Shown here one piece after another: positions 38,463-46,406 of a DNA stretch of 64,000 nucleotides. The stretch lies in NCBI GenBank assembly GCA_028281535.1, contig JANQJS010000037.1, positions 124,001 to 188,000 on the forward strand. Reading direction: 5' to 3'. The DNA comes from Sedimentisphaerales bacterium. GTDB lineage: Bacteria > Planctomycetota > Phycisphaerae > Sedimentisphaerales > SM23-30. The notes beneath the pieces are model-generated. The model saw nothing but the letters and a program-made list of their open reading frames with translations, was not told the DNA's origin and searched no databases. Numbering within the stretch: the first letter of the stretch is position 1; each line of letters opens with the position of its first letter. The translations under genes and the position numbers were made by a program.

Positions 38463-39704
38463 ATGATGAACAAACGTTGGCAAGGAGTGCTTAGAAAAAA
38501 ACCCTCACCGGTTGAAAAACCGTCCTCATCTCCTGCGCTCAATAAAGTTGAAATTCGTTCCCAGCAGCTCGTCAGTAAACCGACAAATACTGTCAAAGCA
38601 TCTATTTACAAAAAAAACCTCCAAGCAAACGCCCACTTTATCAAGCAATCGATCGGAGAATCGGTCAAATTATGTGCTGTGGTCAAAGCCAACGGCTATG
38701 GTCATGATGCTCGATGCGTGGTTTCCAGCGTGGCAGGGATAGCAGATTTTTTTGCTGTTTCCAGTCTTCAGGAAGCTCAGCACATCCAGCCTTTTGTCAA
38801 AGATAAGCCAATTCTCATTACCATTCCGATTTATGCCCAATTTCACACTGAATGGCTCGCCACCATTGCCAACCTGGGAATTCATGCAACGGTTTGTTCT
38901 CTAGACGCGATTAATTATATCTGCGAGCAAACCCCCTATTTCGCCGGAACGTTAAAATTGCATTTGAAAATTGAAACCGGGATGAATCGCTGCGGAGCTT
39001 ATGAACAAGAAGCCTTAGAAATTCTAGATATAATTCGCCAGCATGAAAAACTGTCGTTAACCGGTGTCTATACCCATTTTGCAACTGCCGATCATGACGA
39101 AACCGGTTTTGCTTATCAGCAGTTTGAAGCGTTTCAGCATTTTCTTACTGTAAGTGGTTTGGATCAGGATCCTTCTGTGATTAAGCATGCATGCAATTCA
39201 GCTGGGACATTTAATCTGCCTGAGGCTCGAATGGATATGGTACGTTGTGGATTATCTTTATATGGTATATCCAATACCAATGCATGTAACCAAAATCAGC
39301 TTAAACCCGTGATGAAGGTACAAGCCCCTATTATTCATACAAAAACGTTGTACCAAGGTCAAACGTGTGGTTATGACCGCAGTTTTGTTGCTCCAAGAGA
39401 GATGAAAATTGGTATTGTCCCATTTGGATATTCCGATGGTTTGATGAGAATGCTGTCAAACCGAGCATCAATGATGATCGAAGATATTCCTGTGGGCGTT
39501 TTGGGCAATGTTGGTATGGATTTAACCGCAATTGACCTAAGCTCAGCAGAACATATTGGTGAAGGTGATCTCATTACCATATTAGATGACCGACAAGAAA
39601 GTCCTTGCTCAATCACAGCTCTTGCCCAACTTGCACACACCATTCCATATGAAATCATGACCCGTGTAGGTGAGCGGGTCAAACGCGTACTTATCGAAGA
39701 ATAA
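38463..39704 (+). CDS. alr: Alanine racemase with N-terminal extension
   Basis: 413 aa. The PLP lysine lies in VVKANGYGHDA (about residue 77), the second catalytic base Tyr in CGYDRSF, and PLP-binding segments in KIETGMNRCG and MVRCGLSLYG. It converts L- to D-alanine for peptidoglycan. About 45 residues, basic and Ser/Pro-rich, precede the first family strand, which is unusual. No clear ribosome site; the first two codons are both ATG, so the start is uncertain by one codon or more. The intergenic region to serA is 159 bases. Confidence 0.93.
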   Translation: MMNKRWQGVLRKKPSPVEKPSSSPALNKVEIRSQQLVSKPTNTVKASIYKKNLQANAHFIKQSIGESVKLCAVVKANGYGHDARCVVSSVAGIADFFAVSSLQEAQHIQPFVKDKPILITIPIYAQFHTEWLATIANLGIHATVCSLDAINYICEQTPYFAGTLKLHLKIETGMNRCGAYEQEALEILDIIRQHEKLSLTGVYTHFATADHDETGFAYQQFEAFQHFLTVSGLDQDPSVIKHACNSAGTFNLPEARMDMVRCGLSLYGISNTNACNQNQLKPVMKVQAPIIHTKTLYQGQTCGYDRSFVAPREMKIGIVPFGYSDGLMRMLSNRASMMIEDIPVGVLGNVGMDLTAIDLSSAEHIGEGDLITILDDRQESPCSITALAQLAHTIPYEIMTRVGERVKRVLIEE

Positions 39705-39710
39705 ATCCCA

Positions 39711-40253
39711 TCAAGAATTTCGCATACTTCGAATATAAGCATAGTTTGTGTTGGAATTATATATAAATAGTATCGATCCAGTTAAATTGCGACCATCCTC
39801 AACATGTATTTCATAACTTTGATCAGCTGAACCTACGTAATTATTAAACATTTCCTTTGCATTTCCATAAGCGTTATAAATTTTAGAATCTTGAAATTGC
39901 CGATCATAGGTTTCTGTTAGAATTCGTTGTATGGTTTGAGTGTCTGTAGAAAATATCAATTCTATTACCGAACCATCTGAGAGAATCTTGCATTCATGCC
40001 AAACTATATTGGTATGCTGATTGGGGGAAAAGCCTAATTCCATTTGAAAGGCTGATTCAGCTGAGTTGCATTTAAGATTGGTTAAAGGAATAAGTGAAAT
40101 TCTTGTGAAAACAAGGAGAATAAATATTCCCAAAATCCATTGACGTTTCTTATGTTTCCTACGAATTAACCATACTAAAAGCAGAAACACAAGTATGGGT
40201 ATCCAGAAAAAGATTGTAGGTCCATCAAGTAGCATTATTATATTATTCATCAT
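39711..40253 (-). CDS. Membrane protein of unknown function
   Basis: 180 aa. Two membrane helices (about 13-31 and about 39-55) are followed by about 120 residues that probably lie outside the cytoplasm and contain two cysteines (LKCNSAES and VWHECKIL) that might pair. No family recognised. The last bases run up to 6 bases from the convergent alr stop. The codon use looks more AT-rich than that of its neighbours. Confidence 0.6.
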   Translation of the reverse strand: MMNNIIMLLDGPTIFFWIPILVFLLLVWLIRRKHKKRQWILGIFILLVFTRISLIPLTNLKCNSAESAFQMELGFSPNQHTNIVWHECKILSDGSVIELIFSTDTQTIQRILTETYDRQFQDSKIYNAYGNAKEMFNNYVGSADQSYEIHVEDGRNLTGSILFIYNSNTNYAYIRSMRNS

Positions 40254-40378
40254 GGTCTAACCTTAGATCGAATTGCGTGTCCATTAAATTATAGGCTAGT
40301 AAAAAGTTACTGGCAAATGTGAATCTACTGATTTAGACTAGTTGGAATAACTATTAATTATGAAAGGATATTTAAGTC

Positions 40379-41383
40379 ATGGTTAAATCTTCTCAATCGA
40401 AACTTTTAATCGTTGCTTATTTGATAGCGATATGCCATTTCACTTCTGTTTCAGTATTGGCTCAACCAGGTTTTGAGGCAATCTTTGATCCCCGTTTTGG
40501 TCAACTCAAGACAACTCTGTCTGTTGAATCAGAGAGTCATGATAGCCGTGCTATTAAGGGGTCTGCTGAAGATATGGCGTATCATTTCGAGCAGCTACGG
40601 CTCTCTTTGCCCATCAAACAAGATGAGAATTCGGAATTAGCCTTTCGGTTTCAAGGCAGCGTGATGGATATAGCCAGCGATGTGACGTTGCCGGATACGG
40701 GCGAAAAATTTCCAGATCATCTCTGGGACCTTCGATTTGGCGGCTTGTATCGCAAGAATCTTGGACAAGGTCAATTTTGGGGGCTTATGGCAGATATTGG
40801 TTCGCCTAGTGATCGACCGTTTGCCAGTTTTGATGAAGTCAGTCTGAATATATCTGCATTTTTACATAAACCCAAAAGCCGAAGTGAAGCTTGGGTTTAT
40901 TTTCTAAATGTTTCAAATAATCGAGAATTCTTACCCTGGGTGCCGCTTCCAGGTGTGGGGTATCTTTGGAATAAACCCAATCAATCCAGAGGTCTAATTG
41001 GGCTCCCAGCCAGTTTTGTGAATGTTGCGATTAATGAAAATGTAACTATTCAAGCGAGTTACTTTTTAATACGAACCATTCAGGCCCAAATTAATTTTGC
41101 CATCACTGAGCAATTAAAGCTTTATAGCAGGTTTAATTGGGGGAGTCGGCGATATTTTCGTGATGCGCGAAAAGATGACGATGATCGTCTATTTTATTAC
41201 GAGAAGAAAGTCACGACAGGTGCCAATGTTCAACTCTCTGAGAATGTTGTATTAGACCTATTTGCGGGATATGCTTTTGATAGATTTTATTTTGAGGGAG
41301 AAGAATATGATGATCGAGGCGACAATCGACTATCAATTTCAGACGGACCTTTTGCAGGGGTCAGTGCAAAAATCAGCTTTTAG
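40379..41383 (+). CDS. Predicted outer-membrane beta-barrel protein (DUF6268-like)
   Basis: 334 aa. Signal peptide 1-28 (cleavage near VLAQP). Alternating-hydrophobicity strands with aromatic girdles run through the mature part (QLKTTLSVESES ... LWDLRFGGLYRKNLGQGQFW ... VTIQASYFLIRTIQAQINFA), and the chain ends in a strand with C-terminal Phe, the signal for outer-membrane insertion. The WVPLPGVGYLW...RGLIGLPAS segment is reminiscent of DUF6268 proteins. Transport substrate unknown. It is convergent with the small PEP-CTERM gene; an inverted repeat lies between. Confidence 0.7.
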   Translation: MVKSSQSKLLIVAYLIAICHFTSVSVLAQPGFEAIFDPRFGQLKTTLSVESESHDSRAIKGSAEDMAYHFEQLRLSLPIKQDENSELAFRFQGSVMDIASDVTLPDTGEKFPDHLWDLRFGGLYRKNLGQGQFWGLMADIGSPSDRPFASFDEVSLNISAFLHKPKSRSEAWVYFLNVSNNREFLPWVPLPGVGYLWNKPNQSRGLIGLPASFVNVAINENVTIQASYFLIRTIQAQINFAITEQLKLYSRFNWGSRRYFRDARKDDDDRLFYYEKKVTTGANVQLSENVVLDLFAGYAFDRFYFEGEEYDDRGDNRLSISDGPFAGVSAKISF

Positions 41384-41423
41384 CTATATCGTGAAATAAA
41401 TAGAATTGCTTGTAAGATTTCAC

Positions 41424-41456
41424 CAATAAACGGATGATAGAATCATTCGTTTATTG
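41424..41456. repeat. 15-bp hairpin between convergent genes
   Basis: CAATAAACGGATGAT (41424-41438) pairs with ATCATTCGTTTATTG (41442-41456) over 15 bp (one G-T) with a 3-base loop. It sits between the barrel gene's stop (41383) and the PEP-CTERM gene's stop (41473), where a two-way terminator would be expected, but no U-tract follows on either strand. Confidence 0.6.
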
Positions 41457-41472
41457 ATGGAAACCAAAAGTT

Positions 41473-41622
41473 TTATATACGTTTTTTGATTCGTCGAGAC
41501 AAAAGAGGAATGCATCCCAGCGTTAATAGCATAATCGTTGCTGGTGCGGGGACATTATTCCAATTAGAGGCCATGATGGCGAGAAAAAGCATCGCCAAAA
41601 TAGTAAAATACATCTTCTTCAT
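41473..41622 (-). CDS. Tiny PEP-CTERM-type protein (49 aa)
   Basis: An ATG at 41622 follows AGGAGAAGG at good spacing. The 49 aa read as a signal peptide (MKKMYFTILAMLFLAIMA, about 1-18), a five-residue link (SNWNN), then a sorting tail: VPAPATIMLL-like turn at 24-33, hydrophobic helix to 41 and RRIKKRI at the end. This is the VPxP/helix/Arg-rich layout of PEP-CTERM (VPEP-type) signals, which exosortases recognise, although here Ala replaces the usual Glu. Almost no mature protein would remain after cleavage at both ends. No exosortase lies in the window. A long hairpin-terminator stands 70 bases upstream. Confidence 0.65.
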   Translation of the reverse strand: MKKMYFTILAMLFLAIMASNWNNVPAPATIMLLTLGCIPLLSRRIKKRI

Positions 41623-41692
41623 TTATCCTTCTCCTGTTTCCTCAAAGCTAGAATTGCTTCTTTTTTCAGTTACTTCTGGATATGGTGCGCAA

Positions 41693-41749
41693 TAAAAAAA
41701 CCCGAGGGAAAGATACATCGCTTGCGCGATATGTCTCTCTCTCGGGTTT
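41693..41749 (-). terminator. Long hairpin with U-tract (terminator of the AsmA-like gene or attenuator of the PEP-CTERM gene)
   Basis: Outer arms AAACCCGAG (41698-41706) and CTCGGGTTT (41741-41749) pair perfectly; the inside continues as ACATCGC/GCGATATGT with a small bulge and a TTGC loop. On the minus strand seven Ts follow directly. It lies 120 bases after the AsmA-like stop and about 70 before the PEP-CTERM start codon. Confidence 0.75.
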
Positions 41750-41870
41750 CTCTAAAGTAGATGATATCACAAGTAATATTGTGATGTCAAGGTTGAATTA
41801 GAATAAAAACAGGTTGGATTCATATTTGGGTTAGAATAGGGTGTAAGTTGTTGTTTTACAATGATATAGG

Positions 41871-43427
41871 TTAGTTTTTGTGAGGGCTTTGGTTTTGAGT
41901 TGGTTGAATAATTTTTTCAACTTGTTGAATCAGACCGCCACCGAGTTCGCCCCCTAAATTGAGTACGCCACTAATGAATTCAGTAATACCTTCACTAACA
42001 TCTTTAATGGGTTCTTTTTTAACGAGTAATATGGGGTCATCCTGGATATGGCCCTTTATACGAAAGCGAATTAATTTACTTTTCAAGTTAAGCAGAAGGT
42101 CTACGATCGGGACTTTTGCAAGTAGATTTTCAACTTGAGCAAGCGGTGCAACGATGATGTAAAAGTCAATTTCACCACTATCCAAATTAATCTTGCCACC
42201 ATTTTCGGTGCGTAATGCAACCAGTTGACTGGCCATTTGGGCATGAGTAATTTTGATTTCCGGGCCTTGATGCTCAAAGGCAATGGATGAATCAGATTCA
42301 TTGTCATTTTTCTTTGAGGTTGTCGTTAATTGATATATATGGGAAATAATAGGTATTCGCCATAGATCGGCATCATCAAAAAATAGATGTCCTTGCCCGT
42401 TTAACATTTTCTGACTTTCCCAATGACTATCAAAGGTATATTCAAGGGTAACACTTCCTTTCTGAAGCTTTTGTGGAAGATCCCAATAGTCAGACACTTG
42501 TTCAAGCTCACATCGATAGCCATAAATAACACCACCATATTGAAAAGAAGTGCCAGGTTGAAAGTTGAGATTTACATGGCCCTGAACTTGTCCGCCTAAG
42601 AAGTCGGCTTGTGTTATATTGATTTCAATTTTTGATTGTTCTAATTTAAAATCGACCTCAATGTTTTGGCTTTTGGTTTCTTCATCAAAAAGAATTTCAC
42701 CTTGGGTCAATTGTATTTGTCCCGTAGGCAATAAACTATTGATCTGATTTAAATTACCTTTTGCTTGTAGGGTCCCTTCTGCATGTCCCTGGAGGCGGTT
42801 AAAATAATTGGATTTCAATGGTTTTAGAATTGTCCCCATGAAGCCTTCATGGACTGTTTTACTAATCGTCATGTTCATATTGATGTCTGCGGTTTTAGTA
42901 TTTAATCGTCCTTCTAATAATAAGGTGTCTGTTTGACTTGATATGTGTTGATCCAGTTTGAATCTGCAGTAAGGATGATTAATGGTTGTTGTAAAAGCTA
43001 ATTGGCCACACAACAAATCCTGATCTGTATCAGAAAAGGTATGTAGCGACATTTCTTGAGCATGAATCGCTTTAAATGGAATGTTTGTAAAATTGAGTGG
43101 GGCATTTGATGTTTGGTTAATTTTTAAAGGTAAACCCAGGTTTGGTTTGTCAGGTTCGATATATAAACGGACTTTATTGAAATCGAGTTCTGTCGCTTTT
43201 GGCATTATTTTTTGCCAGCCGCTTAATGTAACTTTACAAACACCAACTTCTAGATAGACATTCCCTTGATAATCTTTCAAAGTCATACCGCGAAGTTCTG
43301 ATGGTGAGAAAAAATTAAAGAAAACCTTTTCAACAAGAACTTCACCTTCCCAAACTTTACTAATATCCTTATAAAACTTTTGATATAGGACTGAAGGGAA
43401 ATAGTAAAACTTTAAAATAGCAATCAA
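41871..43427 (-). CDS. AsmA-like/DUF3971-type envelope protein
   Basis: 518 aa from a TTG at 43427. The body is a long run of beta strands typical of AsmA/YhdP-like proteins that form bridge-like grooves between membranes (LQAKGNLNQINSLLPTGQIQ; LEQSKIEINITQADFLGGQV; LDSGEIDFYIIVAPLAQVEN). The TTG lies inside a hydrophobic helix; in frame upstream are 28 more codons completing it (RKIGLLLCLTILLIAILKF), preceded by GAGGTGA and an ATT at 43511 as a possible rare start. With that start the protein is anchored by one N-terminal helix. Exact role unknown. Confidence 0.65.
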   Translation of the reverse strand: MIAILKFYYFPSVLYQKFYKDISKVWEGEVLVEKVFFNFFSPSELRGMTLKDYQGNVYLEVGVCKVTLSGWQKIMPKATELDFNKVRLYIEPDKPNLGLPLKINQTSNAPLNFTNIPFKAIHAQEMSLHTFSDTDQDLLCGQLAFTTTINHPYCRFKLDQHISSQTDTLLLEGRLNTKTADINMNMTISKTVHEGFMGTILKPLKSNYFNRLQGHAEGTLQAKGNLNQINSLLPTGQIQLTQGEILFDEETKSQNIEVDFKLEQSKIEINITQADFLGGQVQGHVNLNFQPGTSFQYGGVIYGYRCELEQVSDYWDLPQKLQKGSVTLEYTFDSHWESQKMLNGQGHLFFDDADLWRIPIISHIYQLTTTSKKNDNESDSSIAFEHQGPEIKITHAQMASQLVALRTENGGKINLDSGEIDFYIIVAPLAQVENLLAKVPIVDLLLNLKSKLIRFRIKGHIQDDPILLVKKEPIKDVSEGITEFISGVLNLGGELGGGLIQQVEKIIQPTQNQSPHKN

Positions 43428-43572
43428 TAATATGGTTAGGCAAAGAAGTAAACCAATTTTTCGATTAGACGATTTGTTTTTTTGCGAAGATATATTAATG
43501 TCCGTTTGAATGACTCACCTCATTACTGGATGACATAATAGGTTTGTTGCATACTATTTAATGGATGCATAA

Positions 43573-44346
43573 TTATAGCAGGCCGGCCATCAGAGCCCAG
43601 CGACCCGCCGTTTGCCCGTCTCGCCGGTAAGAGTAGAATAGTTCATTTTCTTCAAAGGTGCAATAGCCGCTTTTTTCAACCTTGGATTCTTTAAGGCCGG
43701 ATCGTAAAAGTTGGCGGTAGTTGAATTCGATTAAGTCAAAGTGCCAACGATCATTATGAGGTTTAAATAAATCTTGATCATTAGGGGAGTTTTGTTGTAC
43801 CGCATCAACAACTTCTTGCCCTACTTCAAAACAATCCCCACAAATTCCTGGCCCAATACCTGCAAGGCAATGTTCGGGATCACAATTAAATTCTGATTGC
43901 ATTGAGTCAATCAGTTTTTCAGAAATACCTTTGACGCTACTTCGCCAGCCCGCATGGGCCAAGCCAACGGCGTGTTGGCTTGGATCATAAACAATGATTA
44001 ACGGACAATCGGCACCGATTAACATGACATTACATCCTGGTTGATTAGTAACGACGCCATCGGCTTTTTCGATGTTGGTTGTTGGGTGATTGGCATTGAT
44101 AATATGATTGTCATGAACTTGTTGGACGCGAACGCGTTGATTAAAATCCAGAGCCAATGCTTTGCAAAACCATTGTTGATGTTTAAGAGATCGCTTAGGG
44201 GTATCAGAAGAAAAATTAAAATCGATGGTTTTTTGATTGAACGGATCTATTTGATGGCGAAGTGAAAGGCCATGTGATAATTTTAGCTGATGATTGAGTT
44301 GATCAAAGACGAGGACATCCAAACCTTGTCGTGTGATTTTTTTCAT
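43573..44346 (-). CDS. pgeF: Peptidoglycan editing factor / purine nucleoside phosphorylase of the YfiH-LACC1 family
   Basis: 257 aa. The Cu-oxidase_4 (DUF152) signature is present: LIGADCPLIIVYDP with the metal Cys, VGLAHAGWRSSVKG with the His, and GPGICGDCFEVG. Family members act on purine nucleosides; E. coli YfiH also removes wrongly placed L-serine from peptidoglycan precursors. C-terminal YSYRRDGQTAGRWALMAGLL is typical. It is 24 bases downstream of the zinc dehydrogenase gene. Confidence 0.9.
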   Translation of the reverse strand: MKKITRQGLDVLVFDQLNHQLKLSHGLSLRHQIDPFNQKTIDFNFSSDTPKRSLKHQQWFCKALALDFNQRVRVQQVHDNHIINANHPTTNIEKADGVVTNQPGCNVMLIGADCPLIIVYDPSQHAVGLAHAGWRSSVKGISEKLIDSMQSEFNCDPEHCLAGIGPGICGDCFEVGQEVVDAVQQNSPNDQDLFKPHNDRWHFDLIEFNYRQLLRSGLKESKVEKSGYCTFEENELFYSYRRDGQTAGRWALMAGLL

Positions 44347-44370
44347 GATGAACTCAAGTGGGAGGTCTGT

Positions 44371-45333
44371 TTATTTATTTTCCAAAACGACTTTGATCTG
44401 ATTATGGTCTTTTGCTTTATCCAATGCCACAAGTCCTTCTGATAATTTAAAACGTGATGTGATCATGCCATTGACAACTATTTCTTCTGCCGCCAAAGCA
44501 TTGATGGCATCTGGAAATGGACCACAACGTGAACCAATGAGAGAGACTTCATTTATAACTAATGCTGATAAATCCACTGGTTTATCAGCAACCCAGGTGC
44601 TTTTCATGACTAGCTGGCCACGTGGACGAACCAGTTGGCAAGCCGTATTAAATCCTTCAACACAACCACTGCAATCGACAACAACATCCCATTCGGGCTT
44701 TTTGATCATATCATCCAATAGAATGGTTCGGATACCGCGTTTTTCACAGAAGGTTAATTTTTCTTCATGTTTTCCCAGAAGTGCCACGTTGGTTTTATTA
44801 CCATGAGCTGCCATGACTTGTACGGTTAATAATCCTAAGCGTCCATCTCCGACAACAATAACTTTTTGACGACTTTCTATTGGGACTTGCTTAACAATTT
44901 GCATTGCCGCGGCAAGCGGTTCAATAAAGACTGCCTCATCGCTGCCAATTGAATCTGGCAATACATGGATATTACGTGCGGGGACGGCTAGAAATTCTGC
45001 AAATGCACCATCACGGCCCTCGATACCCACCACAGTGCGTTGGCGACAATGATTGCTTAACCCAGATAAGCACATATCGCATTTACCACAGATACAATTA
45101 ATGCTGGCAACCACACGTTTTTCCATGAGATTTTCTGGGCCACGGATGACCTTGCCAACAAACTCATGTCCCAATACGCCATTAAATCCCATATATCCTT
45201 TGATGATTTCAAGATCTGTTGAACAAATACCAGCCATTTCGATTGCAATTAAGACTTCATCATTGGCTGGGGTTGGTTCTGGGTAGGTTTTGACAAAGTT
45301 GACTTGTCCATTTTCAACCGTCAATGCTTGCAT
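44371..45333 (-). CDS. Zinc-dependent MDR-family dehydrogenase
   Basis: 320 aa. Catalytic zinc site Cys in MAGICSTDLEI and GHEFVGKV; the structural-zinc lobe CGKCDMCLSGLSNHC; Rossmann segment VIVVGDGRLGLLTVQ. This is the polyol/threonine/glucose dehydrogenase branch of medium-chain dehydrogenases, using NAD(P). The substrate cannot be inferred; the TPANDEVLI, GRDGAFAEFLAVPARNIHVL and EPLAAAMQIV segments are like those of sugar- and threonine-dehydrogenases. GAGG lies upstream of the ATG. It starts an apparent two-gene unit with pgeF. Confidence 0.87.
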   Translation of the reverse strand: MQALTVENGQVNFVKTYPEPTPANDEVLIAIEMAGICSTDLEIIKGYMGFNGVLGHEFVGKVIRGPENLMEKRVVASINCICGKCDMCLSGLSNHCRQRTVVGIEGRDGAFAEFLAVPARNIHVLPDSIGSDEAVFIEPLAAAMQIVKQVPIESRQKVIVVGDGRLGLLTVQVMAAHGNKTNVALLGKHEEKLTFCEKRGIRTILLDDMIKKPEWDVVVDCSGCVEGFNTACQLVRPRGQLVMKSTWVADKPVDLSALVINEVSLIGSRCGPFPDAINALAAEEIVVNGMITSRFKLSEGLVALDKAKDHNQIKVVLENK

Positions 45334-45365
45334 TAAAATCTTTTCCTCTCGATTGATAAGATCAA

Positions 45366-46055
45366 TTAGCGACTGATTAAATCACTATTGGCATCGAGCC
45401 AATCTTTCCATGCTTTGGAGTCGTATTCAAAATCGACACTGGTCACTGAAACAAGTCCGTTGCGGCACGCATATCGAACGCGAAAATTATTATCATTCAA
45501 ATGATCCAATAGAATTCGTGTTGCGCGTTTTTCATTATAATCACTAATCGCCATCAACGCTTCAGATTTTACGTTGGGTTCTTTTTCTGATGATACCATT
45601 GAGATAAGGCAATCCAGGTGTTTACGATTTAGTTGTTTTTGTAATGCCCGTACCGTTTCAAGACGAACTTCACTGCTGGGGTCTACACTGGTTGCCTCGA
45701 GAGTTTTTAAAAGGTTTTCCCACTCACTAAATTTTGATAAACTTTTGACGGCTTCTGCTCGAACAAGACCATCTGGGTCATCCAATGCGACAACACCAAG
45801 AAGCTCAGGAGTCGATTTTAACCGAGAAAATTTTTTGCCTGATAGTTTGCCAATCGCATCTCGTCTGATATCGGCGTCAGGATGAGTGAGTTGCACAGAA
45901 AGTTTCTCAAATTGATCTTCAAATGTCAGCAGTTTACCAATCATGACGCTACCCAAAGTTTGATCTTCTGGTATATTCATTTCGCAGCCTACCAAGCAAA
46001 CTGCCATAGCTGAAATCAATAATAGTTGGGTGGATTTTTTCGTTGTTCTATACAT
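45366..46055 (-). CDS. HEAT-repeat lipoprotein
   Basis: 229 aa from the ATG at 46055; an in-frame TTG four codons earlier is less likely. The signal ends in lipobox CLVGC, so the mature protein is lipid-anchored. At least four HEAT units follow (PDADIRRDAIGKLSGKKFSR; DDPDGLVRAEAVKSLSKFSE; DPSSEVRLETVRALQKQLNR; EPNVKSEALMAISDYNEKR; DNNFRVRYACRNGLV). It would be an extracytoplasmic protein-binding scaffold. It is the second HEAT protein in the window but unrelated in layout to the 614-aa one. Confidence 0.8.
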   Translation of the reverse strand: MYRTTKKSTQLLLISAMAVCLVGCEMNIPEDQTLGSVMIGKLLTFEDQFEKLSVQLTHPDADIRRDAIGKLSGKKFSRLKSTPELLGVVALDDPDGLVRAEAVKSLSKFSEWENLLKTLEATSVDPSSEVRLETVRALQKQLNRKHLDCLISMVSSEKEPNVKSEALMAISDYNEKRATRILLDHLNDNNFRVRYACRNGLVSVTSVDFEYDSKAWKDWLDANSDLISR

Positions 46056-46203
46056 ATTTCTGTTCAATATCTTAAAGATCCCCTGGCGGAAAAGCCATAG
46101 GAATTCTGGGTTTTTTATAATAATTATTTACACAAGCATAATTCAGCAAAGTCTTTATATGCGTTATCGTTTAGGTGAAACTCTTGGGAATTGATTAGGA
46201 AAC

Positions 46204-46276
46204 AGCCGATGATGGGACTCGAACCCAAAACCCCAGCTTTACGAAAGCTGTGCTCTACCAATTGAGCTACATCGGC
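46204..46276 (-). tRNA. tRNA-Thr (anticodon CGU)
   Basis: A full cloverleaf reads on the minus strand: acceptor GCCGATG/CATCGGC, D arm GCTC/GAGC, anticodon arm CAGCT-TTCGTAA-AGCTG with anticodon CGT (decodes ACG), 5-base variable loop, T arm with loop TTCGAGT. Pair 49-65 is T-T. The discriminator base is T and no CCA is encoded, so it is added after transcription. Confidence 0.95.
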
Positions 46277-46333
46277 AATTAAAATTCAGCTATATATTAG
46301 CTTTAATCAATTTTTGGGTCAATCCATAACGAT

Positions 46334-46366
46334 AAAAAAAGCTGCCGAGACTATATCGGCAGCTTT
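46334..46366 (-). terminator. Rho-independent terminator of the porin gene
   Basis: GCTGCCGA (46341-46348) pairs with TCGGCAGC (46356-46363), extended by AAA/TTT to 11 bp. On the minus strand seven Ts follow (46334-46340). Five Ts follow on the plus strand as well, so it can stop transcription both ways. It separates the porin from the tRNA. Confidence 0.85.
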
Positions 46367-46406
46367 TTGTAACTAATAACTTAATAAAAAGTTATATTAG
46401 TGGGTT

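Noticed and set aside
38303-38483. Extension of serA by 60 codons upstream
   Set aside because: The extension does not match the family's N-terminus and would overlap the alr start on the other strand.
41486-41695. Plus-strand ORF of 69 codons
   Set aside because: TTG start without ribosome site; it is the reverse strand of the PEP-CTERM gene.
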